A stretch of 22,270 bases of DNA from the NCBI GenBank assembly GCA_046302815.1, contig JBKCHO010000031.1:1-22270 (forward strand), read 5' to 3'. A program made the position numbers and the translations under genes. Source of the stretch: JALRAP01 sp046302815. Lineage in GTDB: Bacteria > Bacteroidota > Bacteroidia > AKYH767-A > OLB10. Shown in pieces: positions 22,213-22,270 of the stretch. Each line of letters opens with the position of its first letter. The stretch's first letter is position 1. The notes below the pieces were generated by a model that saw only the letters and a program-made list of their open reading frames with translations, was not told the origin of the DNA and ran no database searches.

Positions 22213-22252
22213 GGTGGCTGAGTAAGCGTAGCGCATCGAAGCCAGCGAAACC
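22213..22252. repeat. Degenerate dispersed-repeat fragment
   Basis: GGTGGCTGAG at the left and CGAAGCCAGCGAAACC at the right resemble the two halves of the GGTGGCTGAG..GTCGAAGCC-type palindrome that I know from Bacteroidota intergenic DNA; TGGCT (22215-22219) and AGCCA (22240-22244) remain complementary. The centre is altered (AAGCGTAGCGCAT). It is probably a decayed or variant copy. Confidence 0.4.
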
Positions 22253-22270
22253 AAATAAAAAAGGCTCTGC

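Larger units (their letters stand above)
21885..22270. other. Gene-free stretch with a mosaic of short repeats
   Basis: No credible coding region is present in this 386-base stretch. From about 21993 it is filled with repeat pieces: a heptamer array, a nested palindrome, the direct repeat GAACACGGAT (22052-22061 and 22172-22181), the direct repeat ACGGATTAA (22123-22131 and 22176-22184), an inverted pair TTTTGAT/ATCAAAA (22133-22139 and 22144-22150), and a piece with TGGCT/AGCCA arms (22215-22219 and 22240-22244). The first 100 bases hold the upstream region of the large T9SS gene. The window ends in AAAAAAGGCTCTGC, which might be one arm of a terminator lying mostly outside. Confidence 0.6.

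Overview
The window looks like chromosomal DNA of a member of the Bacteroidota (Chitinophagales, Cytophagales or Flavobacteriales type). Three things point there: two secreted proteins end in type IX secretion (T9SS) sorting domains; several genes have the phylum's -7 promoter element TAnnTTTG and lack clear Shine-Dalgarno sites; and the Lgt, XseA and TonB-receptor sequences have the character I know from that phylum. No tRNA, rRNA, transposase, phage gene or CRISPR array was seen.

Left part (1-2145): the C-terminal end of a PhoU phosphate regulator runs in from the left edge. It converges on a leftward cluster of an ECF sigma factor, a 74-residue companion protein and endonuclease III (nth). 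Next come a secreted TolB-like beta-propeller protein (+) and, converging on it, an orphan family 5 solute-binding lipoprotein (-).

Middle part (4981-11523): a tight rightward cluster of mtaB (tRNA ms2t6A methylthiotransferase), an lgt-family lipoprotein acyltransferase, an inositol-monophosphatase family enzyme and kdsA (KDO-8-phosphate synthase), with gaps of 11 and 14 bases and one ATGA overlap. Two of these serve envelope biogenesis. A small hairpin separates it from a FecA-like TonB-dependent receptor that has its own -7 box and a palindrome in the leader that could be a metal-repressor operator.

Right part (11623-22270): a cytoplasmic-looking protein with ten YD-like repeats of about 26 residues, an RlmI-like rRNA methyltransferase (-), the two exonuclease VII subunits xseA and xseB (+), and two leftward T9SS cargo proteins, one with BNR-like propeller repeats (669 aa) and one very large beta-rich repeat protein (about 1446 aa). 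The last 386 bases are gene-free and hold a mosaic of short repeats: an eight-copy heptamer array, a palindrome apparently interrupted by a second palindrome, and short direct repeats.

I see no self-evident new multi-gene system. The points most worth attention are: -7 boxes lying one to seven bases before five start codons, which predicts leaderless or nearly leaderless mRNAs; three convergent gene pairs whose stop codons touch or overlap; an Lgt and an XseA that have lost residues reported as essential in E. coli; the sigma factor with its small partner; and the repeat mosaic at the right edge.
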